Positions 39,746-51,380 of a DNA stretch of 64,000 bases are shown one piece after another. Below the pieces are notes generated by a model. It was not told the origin of the DNA, searched no databases, and was given only the letters and a program-made list of their open reading frames with translations. This stretch comes from Iris pallida (taxonomy: Eukaryota; Streptophyta; Magnoliopsida; Asparagales; Iridaceae). The translations under genes and the position numbers were made by a program. Every line of letters starts with the position of its first letter. The first letter of the stretch is position 1. Where the stretch lies: NCBI GenBank assembly GCA_029216955.1, contig JANAVB010015600.1, forward strand, positions 32,633,061 to 32,697,060, written 5' to 3'.

Positions 39746-40685
39746 CTTTTTTTACCCAGCACGATGTTAAGATTAAGAATAACTTATTTACGACATCTTT
39801 TTTTTTCCATTTTGGCATGATGTTAAGATTAAGAATAACTTATTTAATCTATATATTTATGTTAATTTTTAATATTAATGTTAAGAATATAATTAAAATT
39901 AAAACTAAATTAAAATTTATCAATCCATATTTTAAAAATAAAAAAATGATTAGATATGTATTATTTTTAATATAGCGATAAGTTTATTTTTCTAAAATTA
40001 TTGTGAGATTTAAATTTTGAAACAAAAATAAAATGGTAATTAAGCGAAACAAAAAATAGAATTGTCCATATAACTACATTAATTTAAATTTAATTTCAAA
40101 TATAAATTTTAATAATAATATTAATGTTGACCAGACCCAAATGAAACCTGAATGTTTTCAATAGGGGTAAAGGGCAACCAAAATTCGCTTGGGCTAAGAC
40201 AACACAAGATCCTGGATCGGTACTGGGATGGATTAGAAGAAATGGTAAATACTGGATCCATTAGTTGAGAATCCTCTGCTTGGAATATAGTACTGAATAA
40301 TCAAGAATGACAGTAGCAATGCTAGAACTATCAATATTACTAAATAACCATCAGTTTGTTGAAGCATATGAATCACATTCTTCCTTTTTCGATTAGTAGC
40401 TTTGACATGAAAATATTTAGGGTTATTGGTAAGGTCTCATATATATCTAGAAAGTAGGGTTTATAGTGTTAAATGTTAATATTAATTTTAATATTAATGT
40501 TAGTTTTTAAATGTTATGTTAATTTTTAATATTAATGTTTAGATTAGAATTAAAAGTAAATTAAAATTTATCTATCCATATTTTTAAAATAAAAAAATGA
40601 TTAGATATGTATTATTTTTAAGATAGCAATACGTTTTTGTTTTTAAAATTAATGTTAGATTTCAGTTTTGAAATAGAAAAAAAAT
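39746..40685. other. AT-rich interior of CACTA-1, left part
   Basis: A stretch near 39760-39850 repeats a ~65-bp segment (CGATGTTAAGATTAAGAAT-like) twice. A segment at 39846-40050 recurs in diverged form at 40490-40680 (TTAATTTTTAATATTAATGT, then AAAATGATTAGATATGTATT). No gene seen. Confidence 0.6.
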
Positions 40686-40689
40686 AATA

Positions 40690-40768
40690 ATATGGTAAGG
40701 TTCAAAGGACTCGAACCTTGAACTCTTCTTAAGAGACTTATCTACTCTACCATTTGAGCTACAACTAG
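40690..40768 (-). ncRNA. tRNA-like sequence (tRNA-derived relic)
   Basis: On the minus strand TAGCTCAAATGGTAGAG matches a Pol III A box/D arm and GGTTCGAGTCC matches a B box/T arm, at tRNA-like spacing. The middle contains CTCTTAA, as in the anticodon loop of plant tRNA-Lys(CTT). The anticodon and acceptor stems do not pair well, so I read it as a decayed tRNA copy or SINE head rather than a working tRNA. Confidence 0.5.
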
Positions 40769-40799
40769 CTATTTGTTTACTTTTACATAAATACAATAT

Positions 40800-42195
40800 T
40801 TGTTCCGGTATAGCCCAGTTCCAGCCCACTTTATTTAACCAGTCCGAACCTTTTTTTTTTTGAAGGGGTACGAAACTTTCCTCCAACCCTAACAAAAATT
40901 TCTCTTCCATTTTCCCCCTTCTCATGTTTTCATTTCCCTCTTTTTTTTTCTTAGACCATTCCCTCCCCCCTTTCCCTTCTGTAACTAACTCCAAATCGAA
41001 GATTTTCGCTATCGAGCTTAAACCCTAGGTATTTTCTACTTATTTTTTGACTTAACTATTTCACCTTCTATGTATTTTCTTGATCTTCTTCGTTGCTAGA
41101 GTTCTTGATTTTTTTTGTTTTTTTCACGGCAATAGTTGATGGCTGGTAGAATTTTGGGTCAAGTTCGGAAGGAAATTTGACGGAATTTTCAGGGAATCTT
41201 TTTTGGTTTTTTTTCACGGAAATAGTTCATATGGTTCTTCATATAGTGGAAGGGAATTTGATGATCTGAGGAAGTTGCAGTTGTGTTTACTATTCAACTA
41301 TAATTTTTCTTTTATTTTGGGATTTTTTGTGAGGAATCACTACACCAAAACAAGATTTTCTAACACAAATCTTTTCCAAATCTTAACTGTTTTTTATTGT
41401 TACCATTTTCTAATGGTAAAAAAGTGTTAGAAATTAAAGAAATCGTTAGTATAAATAATAACAAAAATTTAAATTTAAATTTGTAACATGTAGTATTTGT
41501 TACCAACGAGTATAACCATTACAGACATTACTAAAAATAAAATAAAATCTAAAAGTTTTGGTCATGTGAGTTTCACATGACATGTAAAAGTGTTGGGAAC
41601 AGAAACGATTTCAAATCCAAACCTACCTATCCCCCGATCCCTAAATTTCTCTCCCTCTCTCTCTCATTTTCTCCTTTCTCTCCTCCCTCTATTTTTTCCA
41701 CACCATCGGAGTCGGGAAGCGGGCCTTGGCGAGGTACGACGACGGTGAAAGGAGGCCCGAGGTCGGGAGGCGGCCTTGGTCAAGGCGTGACGACGGCGTT
41801 CACTTGGAACGGAGACTCGAGTCTCGGCAGCGCGGCTCGAGCTCAACAAAATCATATCCGAATTATTTTCATTGATTGCAAATCATAATTTCTCAGTCTT
41901 TCAAATTCTCCATCGTCTCCTCCAATAGCAGAGGTATATATTCTTTCGAAATTAGGGTTTTTAATAACAATTATAATTTTCATATTTTTTGGGGGTTTTA
42001 TTTCTGATTATTGATGCAAAAATTGATGTATGAAATTGATTGCAATGGAAAGAAAAATACATTTTTACGAGTATTGTGGAAAACTGATGAAGTTCATATC
42101 GAGATACTAAGTGGATGGACATCAGGATCGACATTTCATGTATTTTGCGCAGTTTCACATATGATATTGATTCCATGTCACAAAAATACTCGGTT
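40800..42195. other. Gene-leader-like sequences inside CACTA-1
   Basis: Two stretches look like plant 5' leaders: about 40880-41030 (CT-rich, AACCCTAACAAAA, ending AAACCCTAG then GTATTTTC) and about 41640-41935 (CT-rich, then GC-rich with ACACCATCGGAGTCGG, then a possible donor). Coding frames between are short and unrecognised. They could be captured promoter pieces or remains of nested elements. Confidence 0.35.
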
Positions 42196-42201
42196 ACACG
42201 C

Positions 42202-42202
<1 letters not shown>

Positions 42203-42258
<56 letters not shown>
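42203..42258. repeat. CA then AT compound microsatellite
   Basis: About 17 CA units followed by about 11 AT units. Confidence 0.9.
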
Positions 42259-42259
42259 G

Positions 42260-43194
42260 ATCAAACTCGATTGCCTACCGATAATTATATCATGTTGTCG
42301 AATGTAGGTGTTTCTTTACAAATTCTGATGTTGATCCTCTCTAATTGTTGACCACCCACTGAATAGTATATATTGTTCAGATTAGTCAATAAAATTACGC
42401 ATATGCTTAGCATGCATATGTTTACTGATTGTGACATCAATGACCTCAAGCTGTGAGATTCTCTATTCTCTGTCTGGGAATCCCCCTTGAATCTCTCTTT
42501 ATTAGTTAGTGGCTGTTGCTAGTGATTTTACTAATCGTTAGATAATTTCGTTAGAAAAAAGAAAGATGAGATCGATACCTATGAAATATAAAAAAACATA
42601 AGACTTGGGCAGAACAAAAATGAGGAAGAATAGGTGAACTTTGGCAGAGTTTGTGAAGGAATGAAAAGAATGGAGTTAGTTCTATCGGACAAAGTCCGAC
42701 TGAAGTGGGACTAGATTATATTTTATGAATTGAATTTTAAATTTGAATATGCAGGTATTTAAATTAAAAAAATTATACTAATGTTAAGATAGTATTTTTG
42801 AACTTTCATATTTATAATAGGAAAATGCTTTATGTACCTCTCCTATTCGCTCATGTCTTCCTTCAACTCCCTCCTATTTGCTAAGAGGAAAATGCTTTAT
42901 AATAGGAAAATGCTTTATGTACCTTTCATATTTTATAATAGGAAAATGCTTTACATATCCTCTCATATTTTTGAATTTTAAATATGAAAAGATTATATTT
43001 TAAATATGCGAGAATTTAAATAAAAATTATTATAGTAATGATAAGAGAGCATTTTTGAAGTTCTATATCTTCTAAGATTTAGCACATATGATCATACAAT
43101 TGTAATGAAATACGCTTGTGCCATGACACTAGTAATATATAACCCAAATATTAGGGGTGTCACTAAATTTCTGATACAACACTACGGACCACTA

Positions 43195-43233
<39 letters not shown>

Positions 43234-46200
43234 AACAAACTTAGCCTTACAGAAATTATTAAATAGGATTTGCAATTTGCAATTGTGAAAGGATATAGTA
43301 AATCCTATAATGAACTATCTAGTTTTTTTCTTTGGGCTGGTTGTGCCTCTGCGAAAAGTTATTTAAAGTGCAATGCAAGTGTCTAACCTTAGCCGTGTTA
43401 ATTCTTCCCGTCTTTTGAAATCTTTGAATGAAAGCTTAGCATAGTTCAATCATAGAGAGAATTCATTTCAAACTTTTTTTTTTGTTTTGCTTGTTTGTCT
43501 CTAATAAGCCGAACATAGAAATCTTGCTAGTTGGGGAAACTAAAAAAAACAAAAGCTACATTTTAACTGAAATTCCTGTCCAATAGATAACGCCAGAGAC
43601 AAGATCAAATGTTAATAGGAAACAGACAATAAAGACAGAGCAATAGCAAAGCCTAAACTGGCTTCTTGTTCCAGGCAAGACAAAGATTTGTAATCTACAA
43701 TGGCTCGGGTAGCATAGCTGAGGGCGTAGAATTTTTGTCTTGTGAGAAGCAGTTGGAGTTGAGCTTGGCAGTGATGAAGTTGACATTAACCCCAGGTGCA
43801 TGTCACTACAAAGAAGATCCATAGGCTATTACACCCATTATACTATCGATTTTAATTCTTTAGCAGCTATTTGGAATGCTAATTAAGAAGTAGCGAATAG
43901 CCTCCGCGTATTTGTGTATATTTATTTTCCTTGCAAGCAAGACCCAAATTTTGTAGCCATGGGTCCTGGGATTGGTTTCATCTGCTGCATTATTCGTAGA
44001 CAGTCAGCAGTGCAGGCAGAGATGTTAAATATTTTGTTTTTTCTATTGAAATCCATTCTGACGAGTTGTATGGGCAGAGTAGTTCCATAGGTGGCACCGA
44101 AGATTGAAGTTCATTGACATTTTAACTCCTTGGCAGATTTATAGCTAATAATGTCCACTGGCGATCATGGAGTGTTTGTTGTGTTCAAGATTTTCTTGAC
44201 CAGTTTGGCTTAAGACCTTCTATGACAGCTTTTTTATGGAAATTTGAAGTTGGAAATTTTTATAGAGGTATGTGATGGGGGATCAAAAGGCTTGGGATAC
44301 CAGGAGAGTGATATAGGGTTTGCACTCTTGAACGGCAATTGTAATATCTATTTTCTGTTAGTAGATTATTCTCCCTCATCTCTAGTGGATGTAGGCCAAG
44401 ACTTGCTCGAACCATCTAGATTTTGTGTGATTGTGTTGTGATTTCTTGTCTCTGGTACTATGTTTGTTGATTTGTGTTTGTTTGTAACATCTTTTGCTAG
44501 ATCCTTCATTAGATTAGGCATACATTGAGCCCTTGTTGTACCTATATAAGTTAATAAACAATAATTCTTCAAATTGATACTCTTAGGAAAAAAACTTTGA
44601 ATGTATAAACTTTGAATGAAATTGCATTACTACAAGGAGTGTTCCAAGAAAAGTAGTTACATGTAGGTGCCATGGGTGTCGAGGATCTTCGGTAACTAAT
44701 ATATATAATATTATGGCACACATGTTATCTTTCTAAAAACTCTATGATCTGATACCACTCTGATACTCTCATATTCTTATTCCTAGAATAGGTATTACCC
44801 CTTTCCAAATTCCTCATTCAAGTGCCTTCATGGTATCTAGCTATACGACACCATTCTCAGTTTTTTTCAAACCAAGCTTTCTCATTGCGAAGTGCCGTTG
44901 GAATAAGAACATGACAGTATTGTTAGACAAATTGACACAATAATTTATTTAAAAAGTGTAATACTATCATTTGGTTATATTTTGAGAGAAATTAATAAGT
45001 CTCGAGTGACATATTCAATGAAAGAGCTCATAAAGAGATAAAGATAAGTACAGGTTTTTAGTACTAACCAAATTTGCGGACATACAGCTTATTTCCATAT
45101 GTATTACATTTGAAGTTATTTTTCATATTGAGTCATTTACTGGCTTGTTGTGGCTTGCCTGAAATCTAAACAAGTTCCATTTAATGTTAGTCTACCTCCA
45201 GCCAATATTGAGGGAAAAGCACTTAAGCACATCATTGCCCTGGATTCAAGCCCAGGCAGCTAGTTCCTCTCAGCTCCTCCCTATCACACACAAAAGATCT
45301 CCCAGTACAAACCAGATAAAAAGTTTGCCATGTCACTATAAAGAATAAACATAAAGAAAGTCGACTAATATTATTCAGAAAGTCGGAAACTATTTCATGA
45401 TCAATCAAATTTGAAACAGAGTAAACATAAAGAATGACGCAATTTTCTCATGTCTCCTAACACTGCTTTGCTAGGCTTGTCTTGCAGGAAATATTATATG
45501 AATGGTTAACAAATAATGAGCCTATTGATGATGGAACAACATATTAAGACTGAAATTTGTCGACTAATATTATGGACATTTGGTACTTCTTGTGTATCAA
45601 CATTGTCCCTGTTTAAACATTTAAACAATTGGCAATGTCACTCTAGTGTTTCTTTTCCTAACTTAAAATTTTCATTTTGAGGCTCAAGTTTGTCTATTGG
45701 TGCATGTGTACATACTACATAACAGACACCCAAACTTATACATGATTAGTTCTTTCCATTGAGTTGTTTCAATTATGATTGCAATACTGACAAGCATAAA
45801 ATCTGTTATTTTTTCTTTAGTCATTGATATGTTTCAATCAAGTATTGTCATGTTCTTATGCTTCAATGAAACAATGCTTCACAAGTTTGGGGTCTTTTAC
45901 ATTATTCTTTTATGAGCACTGGAAGAATCCTCTATTGTTTTGATGGCACGTTCCTTTGATAGATGTTACTATCATTGAGCATCCTCTAAGCCATTACAAG
46001 CTTTGAGCACTGGAAGAATCAATCAAGCCTATCTACTTCAAGTGTTCCTTTAGAGCATATATGTGGAAACTTAACAGATTGAAACTGGGACTGAAAAATG
46101 AAGGATATAATGAACCCAAACTTATACATGATTGTGTTTATGCATACATTAATTTGTGCCCATAATACTCATTTATTTATGTATATTATTTCATTGTTGT

Positions 46201-46740
46201 GTTTATATATACATCAAATTGGATATAATGAACTAAAATACATTTTATGTTTGTGCAGGTTACCTATCAATGAAAAAAAATTGGGTTTTGTGTTTGAAGC
46301 TTCACCTCTGCAACCATTTGAGCCGAAATTTGTCATAGAAGACAATTTACATTTTTTTCCCAAAGTAGGACAAATTATGAAACAAGCTCAATTTGTATTG
46401 ACATATTGTATTGTTCTTATTATTCAGTACTAAAATACTTTTGTAGTTCATGAAACAATATGGCATGATATACTTTGGCATGGCCTTTTGTTTGTTATAA
46501 TATAAATATTGCATGATATACTTTGGCATGGCATTTTGTTTGCTATTAATGTATTTTGGCTATTGAATCCGATTATTTTTATGATATCACGTGTCTGGGT
46601 TCTTTTGAATTACGTTTCACTTTTGTAGTTTGATTGGGATATATGCCAGTGATCAACTATTTCTTTAACTTATGTTTGCTATGTTATATACTTTGTTTAC
46701 CATTGATATCCTTGCTTAAATAAATAGGGATTGGTATGGA
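42260..46740. other. CACTA-1 interior, no recognisable gene
   Basis: Largely AT-rich. Three copies of ATAGGAAAATGCTTTATGTA occur at about 42817-42955 and a CT microsatellite at 43201-43232. Frames of up to 111 codons (46098-46433) match no family I know. A spliced look (TGTGCAG before GTTACCTATC near 46259) hints at a captured exon. Confidence 0.4.
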
Positions 46741-46750
46741 AATAATAATA

Positions 46751-46822
<72 letters not shown>
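46741..46822. repeat. ATT microsatellite
   Basis: Some 27 trinucleotide units with one interruption. Confidence 0.9.
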
Positions 46823-46849
46823 TGATAAAAAAATTTCATAAAATATTAT

Positions 46850-47315
46850 TTACAGCACGCTACATATGTCATAAATGGTAAATATAATTTATCAAAAATA
46901 TCTTTTACGGCATCACAATGTATGCTATATCTGATCATGTGCGAATAACTATTACGACGTGCATCTATATGCCGTATTTGACCCAGCGCGAATATCTATT
47001 ACGACGCACATATGTATGCCGTGAAAGAGCAATTACGGCACACGAAAGATATCGTAAATGGTTGTCGAAATTCAGTGAAAAATATCTATTACGGCGCGTA
47101 CATGTATGCCATGAAAGAGCAATTACGGCACGCAAAATATGCCGTAAATGGTTGTCGAGATTCTGTAAAAAACATTTACGGCGTTAATATGTTTACATTT
47201 ACGGCCTTCTAAATGCGCCGTAAATAATAGGCTCATTTACGGCATGAGCTTTTACGGCACCATAATGTATGCCGTAAAAGCGCATTTACGGCGCGTTTCG
47301 CGTCCCGTAAATGAT
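46850..47315. repeat. Right subterminal repeats of CACTA-1
   Basis: TTACGGCGCG, TATGCCGTAAA and related motifs in both orientations, mirroring the left end. The frames at 46918-47212 are shadows of this array. Confidence 0.85.
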
Positions 47316-47331
47316 CGGTATTCTTGTAGTG

Positions 47332-47456
47332 GCTAAACATCGCTGATAGTGACGTTCAGCGACGTCTTTATATAACGTCGCTAAATACACAATAATTACC
47401 GACATATATAACTAGCGTCGCTAAATTCGTCGCCAATATGACTTATTTTGGTAGTG
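47332..47456. mobile_element. Right terminus of CACTA-2
   Basis: GACGTCGCTAAA-type subterminal repeats lead to the terminal sequence ATTTTGGTAGTG, which on the minus strand reads CACTACCAAAAT. The same 12-base end is used by CACTA-3. CACTA-2's other end lies left of the window. Confidence 0.75.
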
Positions 47457-47559
47457 CGCGTCTGCATCGTGCTCTTACTCGTCCAGACGGTCACAAAATG
47501 GATAGTCGGACACGACAACAGTCGGACACGACCTCGTCCCTATACGCCAATAGTCGAAC

Positions 47560-47745
47560 ACAAAATGGACAGGACTGCAGGCAGTCGGGCAGTCCTGTAA
47601 CACAGTTGGACTGCCTGCAGTCCTGCAGTCCAGGATAAAAGTAGGACTACAGGTAGTCCTGCAGTCCTGAATAGTTTTAGGACTGCTTGCATGATGGCAG
47701 TCCTAAATAAAGAATGGACTACCAGCAAGCTGGCAGTCCAAGTCC
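47560..47745. repeat. AGGACTGCC palindromic array, block 1
   Basis: Closely spaced copies of GGACTGCC and GGCAGTCC (and CTGCAGTCC variants) in alternating orientation, so neighbouring pairs can fold. First of several such blocks reaching to 57665. Confidence 0.85.
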
Positions 47746-48170
47746 TAAAAATATTGTATGTGTGACAATTAACCATTTAGTCGTGTCTGCTGTGTTCCTG
47801 GTTGAAGTGCAATGTAATTATGTAAAAATATTGTAAATGTACAGGAATTCTGTATGGAATTCTTAGTTCTTGTAAAAGGTGCAAATCAATCATGTTCTGG
47901 AATATTCAACCAAACCAAGTCAGTTGATGTCCCCGTGTCCGTGTCCATATCGTGCTGTGAAGTATCCTGATTGTGCAAAATTAGTCTCGAACATCTGGGT
48001 CTGCATGTTTCTTGATTCGGGAACTTGTGAAAATACCAATCTGAGTGGAATTTCTTTGTTTTTCATGTTATAAAGCAGCACTTTGCTTTGTAATTTGTTT
48101 TGTATTATTGTTTTTACATGATCCCTTTGCATTGAGTAATTTATTCATAACTATTACAACTATTATCTAG
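47746..48170. other. Unassigned sequence before the phosphatase-like exon
   Basis: Low-coding sequence with no recognised motif. It ends in a polypyrimidine-poor but usable AG acceptor (TATCTAG). It could be intron or leader carried along with the exon. Confidence 0.35.
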
Positions 48171-48296
48171 GTGACTCCATCTGCTGGCATAATCGAGCCC
48201 AGTCAGACTGTAGAAATATCCGTACGCCATGATGATTCCCGCACATTGGAGGACTTCTTCGATGGAACCTCGAATAACAGGCCAACCATTTTACAG
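48171..48296 (+). pseudogene. Captured exon resembling type II inositol polyphosphate 5-phosphatase C-terminal region
   Basis: A 42-codon open stretch bounded by AG and GT splice sites reads VTPSAGIIEPSQTVEISV then RHDDSRTLEDFFDG. Plant FRA3-like 5-phosphatases have after the catalytic domain a segment of the form P-S-x-G-I-I-x-P-x-Q-x-V-E-I-S-V, H, T-L-E-E-F-x-D-G. The expected following Q-N-W-W-C-E-D block is absent, replaced by TSNNRPTILQ. The active enzyme removes the 5-phosphate from phosphoinositides; this isolated exon has no catalytic part. Its setting inside a palindromic repeat region suggests transposon capture. The identification comes from memory of the family pattern. Confidence 0.5.
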
Positions 48297-48475
48297 GTCT
48301 GTCAGCTAGTTGGCAGTCCTGCATGAAGCAAGGATTGCCAACAAGTTGACAGTCCTATGTTTCTTCAGGACTGTCACATGGTTGACAGTCCTGTTTTACA
48401 ACTGGACTGCCAACTCTTTGACAGTCCTTCTTCGATGAGGGACTGTCCGGTTTCCCGCAGTCCTGCTTCTTACTG
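48297..48475. repeat. AGGACTGCC palindromic array, block 2
   Basis: Eight or so GGACTGCCA/TGGCAGTCC half-sites immediately downstream of the captured exon. Confidence 0.85.
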
Positions 48476-48512
48476 ACACAAAAATAATTTACAAATTTAA
48501 TTACAAAAGTGC

Positions 48513-48960
48513 TTTCGAAGAACCGATGTGTTCTTCGGACGTAGCGGGACGAGAGTTTAGTATATTTGATGACCCGGGTTCTTCAATGTGCATTTTTTCT
48601 ACATGTGACCTAGGCATTTTCTTCGAAAGAAGAGAGCAAGGGAGGGAGGAAGAAGAGAAGAGGGAGAGGAGAAGAAATGTAGGTTGGGAGAAAATTTGGG
48701 TTAGGATTTTATTCTATGACCTAGAAATGTTGAGGGAGAGAAGAAAAGAGTCGAGGGAGAGAGAAAAAGAAAAAGAAAAGTTGTTATTTATACCTTTGCT
48801 TGGACTAGCCCCAAGTAAAAAAAATTGATGACAAAGTTATAATATTTTGAAACATTTTTGAACTAGTCCCAAGTAAAAATGGTAGTGTCTCTAGAAAAAG
48901 TCTATTTAAAACTTAAAACTTTGGGGAAGCACAAAGTTACTAGGTTAGGTAAGAGCATCT
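48513..48960. repeat. Dispersed segment, copy 1
   Basis: Shares TGTTCTTCGGACGTAGCGG, a GAGGGAGAGAAGAAAAGAG purine tract, TATTTATACCTTTGCTTGG and CTAGAAAAAGTC-type ends with 57725-58260, in the same order and orientation. Both copies end near an AGAGCATCTCCAAC-type sequence (reverse form near 58308). Likely a shared transposon-derived leader; no gene is seen. Confidence 0.65.
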
Positions 48961-49300
48961 CCAACCCTATTGTGAGTTTAGAAAAAAATAGTTGCCACAT
49001 AGGAATGACAAACTTTCATTCCAAAAATTCTTCTCCAATGCAAATGTAGAATAAAACATTAAGTTGACATGGCAATGACATGGCAAGGAGAATGTGAAGT
49101 TGGTTGTCTAGATCTAGACAATGCACTTAACAATGACTTTGTCTCCACATCATCAATTATGAATAGAAATATTATAAAAAAGTTGAAGAAGTGGAGGAAT
49201 TGCCTTGGAAGTTGGAAAAAAATACTTTTTATTGTCTCATCAATACTTTTGCATTGGAGAGAGTTTTTCTATCTCATTGTCATTTGAGATATAGTTTTGG
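48955..49300. other. MITE-like sequence
   Basis: Begins AGAGCATCTCCAACCCTATT, a common plant miniature-transposon end, and is AT-rich without a gene. A matching reverse end (GTTGGAGATGCTCTA) is seen only at 58308, in the other dispersed copy. Confidence 0.35.
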
Positions 49301-49601
49301 GTTTTTTCTAAGGGCACTACCAAAATTGCTTGGGGGCATCACTTACTTGGGGGCAGCCCAAGAAGGTGGAGAATTTGCTAGGAGGCACCCAAAATTTGCT
49401 AGGGGGCAGCCCAACCCTCCAAACCCTTCATTTCACTTTCATTTTTATTTTACACTCTCTCTTCTCAAGAAGAAAAAAAGAGCTCTCTCCCTCTCCCTCT
49501 CCTAAAACCCTAATTTCTTCTTCTCCACCACTCCACTCATAATTCCTCCACCAAGATTTTTTCCACAACCTTCGTACGCAAGTCAAAGCAACCGGAATCC
49601 A
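49301..49601 (+). promoter_or_regulatory. Leader-like region with predicted splice donor
   Basis: A repeated TTGCTAGGGGGCA-type motif (about 49325-49410) is followed by a CT-rich stretch, CCTAAAACCCTAATTTC, and a good donor (ATCCAG then GTACGTTC at 49602). It resembles a plant promoter plus untranslated first exon that could feed the frame at 50082. Confidence 0.4.
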
Positions 49602-49809
49602 GGTACGTTCTTCCCTAATTTATTCGAGAATTTTGTACATTCTATTCGAAACCCTAGAATATTTTTAATTCTTGAAAAAGTTTTGATAAAATAGGTTTAG
49701 AATCGCTTTATGGTTCTCTTCCCTAATTTTTGAACACAAGAAACCCATATTTTATGTTGAAACCCTAACCCTAGAACACGACGAACACGACAACTAGCAT
49801 CTCGTTTTG

Positions 49810-49975
49810 GCAGTTCGGGTCTCATAACAGTAGCACTGCCAGGCATGTGGCAGTCCTAATGTAAATCAGGACTGCCACAGTCCTGGCAGTCCTCTTGTGA
49901 AAGAGGACTGCCAGGACTGTGGCAATCCTGATTTACATTAGGACTGCCACATGCCTGGCAGTCCTACTGTAATGA
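49810..49975. repeat. AGGACTGCC palindromic array, block 3
   Basis: Large nested palindrome: the run from about 49829 to 49970 reads nearly the same on both strands around its centre near 49900 (AGGACTGCCACATGCCTGGC on one side, matched on the other). Confidence 0.85.
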
Positions 49976-50081
49976 CATATGGAGGTGGGTAACTGCATGA
50001 TGCTCATATGCGGGGGGTAACTGCATGTCCTATTTCTGTTTCTATTATTTAATAATTGTATGTTGTCATGCAGTCCACCGG

Positions 50082-50308
50082 CCGCTAACAAAAGAATACG
50101 GTCCACCGTGTCAAAGCAGAAGGAACGTGCGGGACATCCTCTCGAGCGTCCAATAACAATTTTTGAACCGGCGCCCGAAGCTCGGAGAGGTTGCCAAAGT
50201 GACACTAGTGTCGCGGTCGCCAACAAGCTTGATCGCATCAACGACGTGGTCGACTTCCCCTTCATGAACAATAGGGAGTCTCGTTCAAAGGCCCAGCATG
50301 ATATATAG
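50082..50308 (+). pseudogene. Unrecognised exon-like frame
   Basis: After an AG acceptor (GTCATGCAG) an open stretch of about 75 codons runs to TAG at 50306. It reads PPAANKRIRSTVSKQKER, PLERPITIFEPAPEARRG, then NKLDRINDVVDFPFMNNRES. Base composition is richer in GC than its surroundings and codon use looks coding. I do not recognise the family. It may be the last exon of a captured gene whose first exon is at 49440-49601, with palindromic block 3 in the intron. Confidence 0.35.
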
Positions 50309-50574
50309 TTGGATCTGGATATTTTTCTTGTTTCAAACTTAAGTTGGATGTGGAATAGTTATGTACTTGTTTGAAACTTAATTTGGATGTAGAATCTTTA
50401 AAACTTAAGTAGTTGTGATGAATTATTGTAGTTGTGATGAATTATTGGGATAAATTATTGTAGTTGGATTATTGTGATGAATCTTAAGTTGGATGTGGAA
50501 TATTTATGTAGTTGTGATGAATTATTATTGTTTATGTACTTGTGATAAATTTTTGTTTTTTTATGTACATAGTA

Positions 50575-51380
50575 TCAGTATCAGGACTGCCACCAACTTG
50601 GCAGTCCTACACTAAAGAAGGACTGCCAGGGTGCTAGTAGTCCTGACTGAAACTTGCTGCAACAGCAAGTTTGAGTTAGGACTGCCAGCACCCTGGCAGT
50701 CCTACTTCAGTATAGGACTGCCAGGGGGGTGGCAGTCCTACTTTATCAAACTCTGTGAGGAGTTCCTCAATTGAAAACTCTTAATTTAGCACGGAGAATG
50801 GCCATTCTCCGTGTAATTTAGTATGGAGAATGGCCATTCTCCGTATAATTTTGCACGGAGAATGGCTAGCTGATCCAGTATCATGACTGCCACCCCCTAG
50901 CAGTCCTACATTGAATTAGGACTGCCAGCACCATGGCAGTCCTACTTCAGTATAGGACTGCCAGGGGGTGGCAGTCCTATTTATCAAACTCTGTGAGGAG
51001 CTCCTCAACTGAAAACTCTTAATTTAGCACGGAGAATGGCCATTCTTCGTGTAATTTAGCACGGAGAATGGTCATTCTCCGTATAATTTAGCACGGAGAA
51101 TGGCTAGCTGATCCAGTATCAGGACTGCCACCCCCTAGCAGTCCTACATTGAATTAGGACTGCCAGCACCCTGGCTGTCCTACTTCAGTATAGGACTTCC
51201 AGGGGGTGGCAGTCCTACTTATCAAACTCTGTGAGGAGCTTCTCAACTGAAAACTCTTAATTTAGCACGGAGAATGGCACGGAGAATGCCATTCTCCGTG
51301 TAATTTAGGACGGAGAATGGCCATTCTCCGTATAATTTAGCACGGAGAATGGTTATCTGATCCAGTATCAGGACTGCCAC
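50575..51380. repeat. ~240-bp tandem repeat with two palindrome families
   Basis: Three units start at CCTACTTCAG near 50701, 50941 and 51179, spaced 240 and 238 bp. Each has AGGACTGCCA/TGGCAGTCCT pairs, then CTCTGTGAGGAG, then two or three copies of the palindrome CGGAGAATGGCCATTCTCCG. The third unit is cut at 51380 by CACTA-3 and resumes at 57145. Confidence 0.9.
51378..51380. repeat. Left target-site duplication of CACTA-3 (CAC)
   Basis: CAC before CACTACCAAAAT and again at 57145-57147. Confidence 0.85.

Larger units (their letters stand above)
39390..47331. mobile_element. Non-autonomous CACTA transposon CACTA-1
   Basis: 7942 bp with terminal inverted repeats CACTACAAGAA at both ends. 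Subterminal arrays of TTTACGGC/GCCGTAAA motifs occupy 39411-39745 at the left and about 46850-47315 at the right. No CACTA transposase domain is visible, so it must be moved in trans. The interior is AT-rich, with microsatellites, a tRNA-like sequence and stretches that resemble gene leaders. The outer structure is certain; the origin of the interior is not. Confidence 0.9.

Noticed and set aside
41339..41460. CACTACACCAAAACAAGATT as the left end of another CACTA element inside CACTA-1.
   Set aside because: I could not find a matching inverted end (TTTTGGTGTAGTG) downstream within CACTA-1, so only one end is supported.
43800..43830. CACTACAAAGAAGATCC as a CACTA end.
   Set aside because: No partner end, target duplication or subterminal repeats around it.
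47457..51380. Helitron as the carrier of the captured exons.
   Set aside because: No convincing TC start, CTRR end with preceding hairpin, or Rep/helicase coding sequence was seen.
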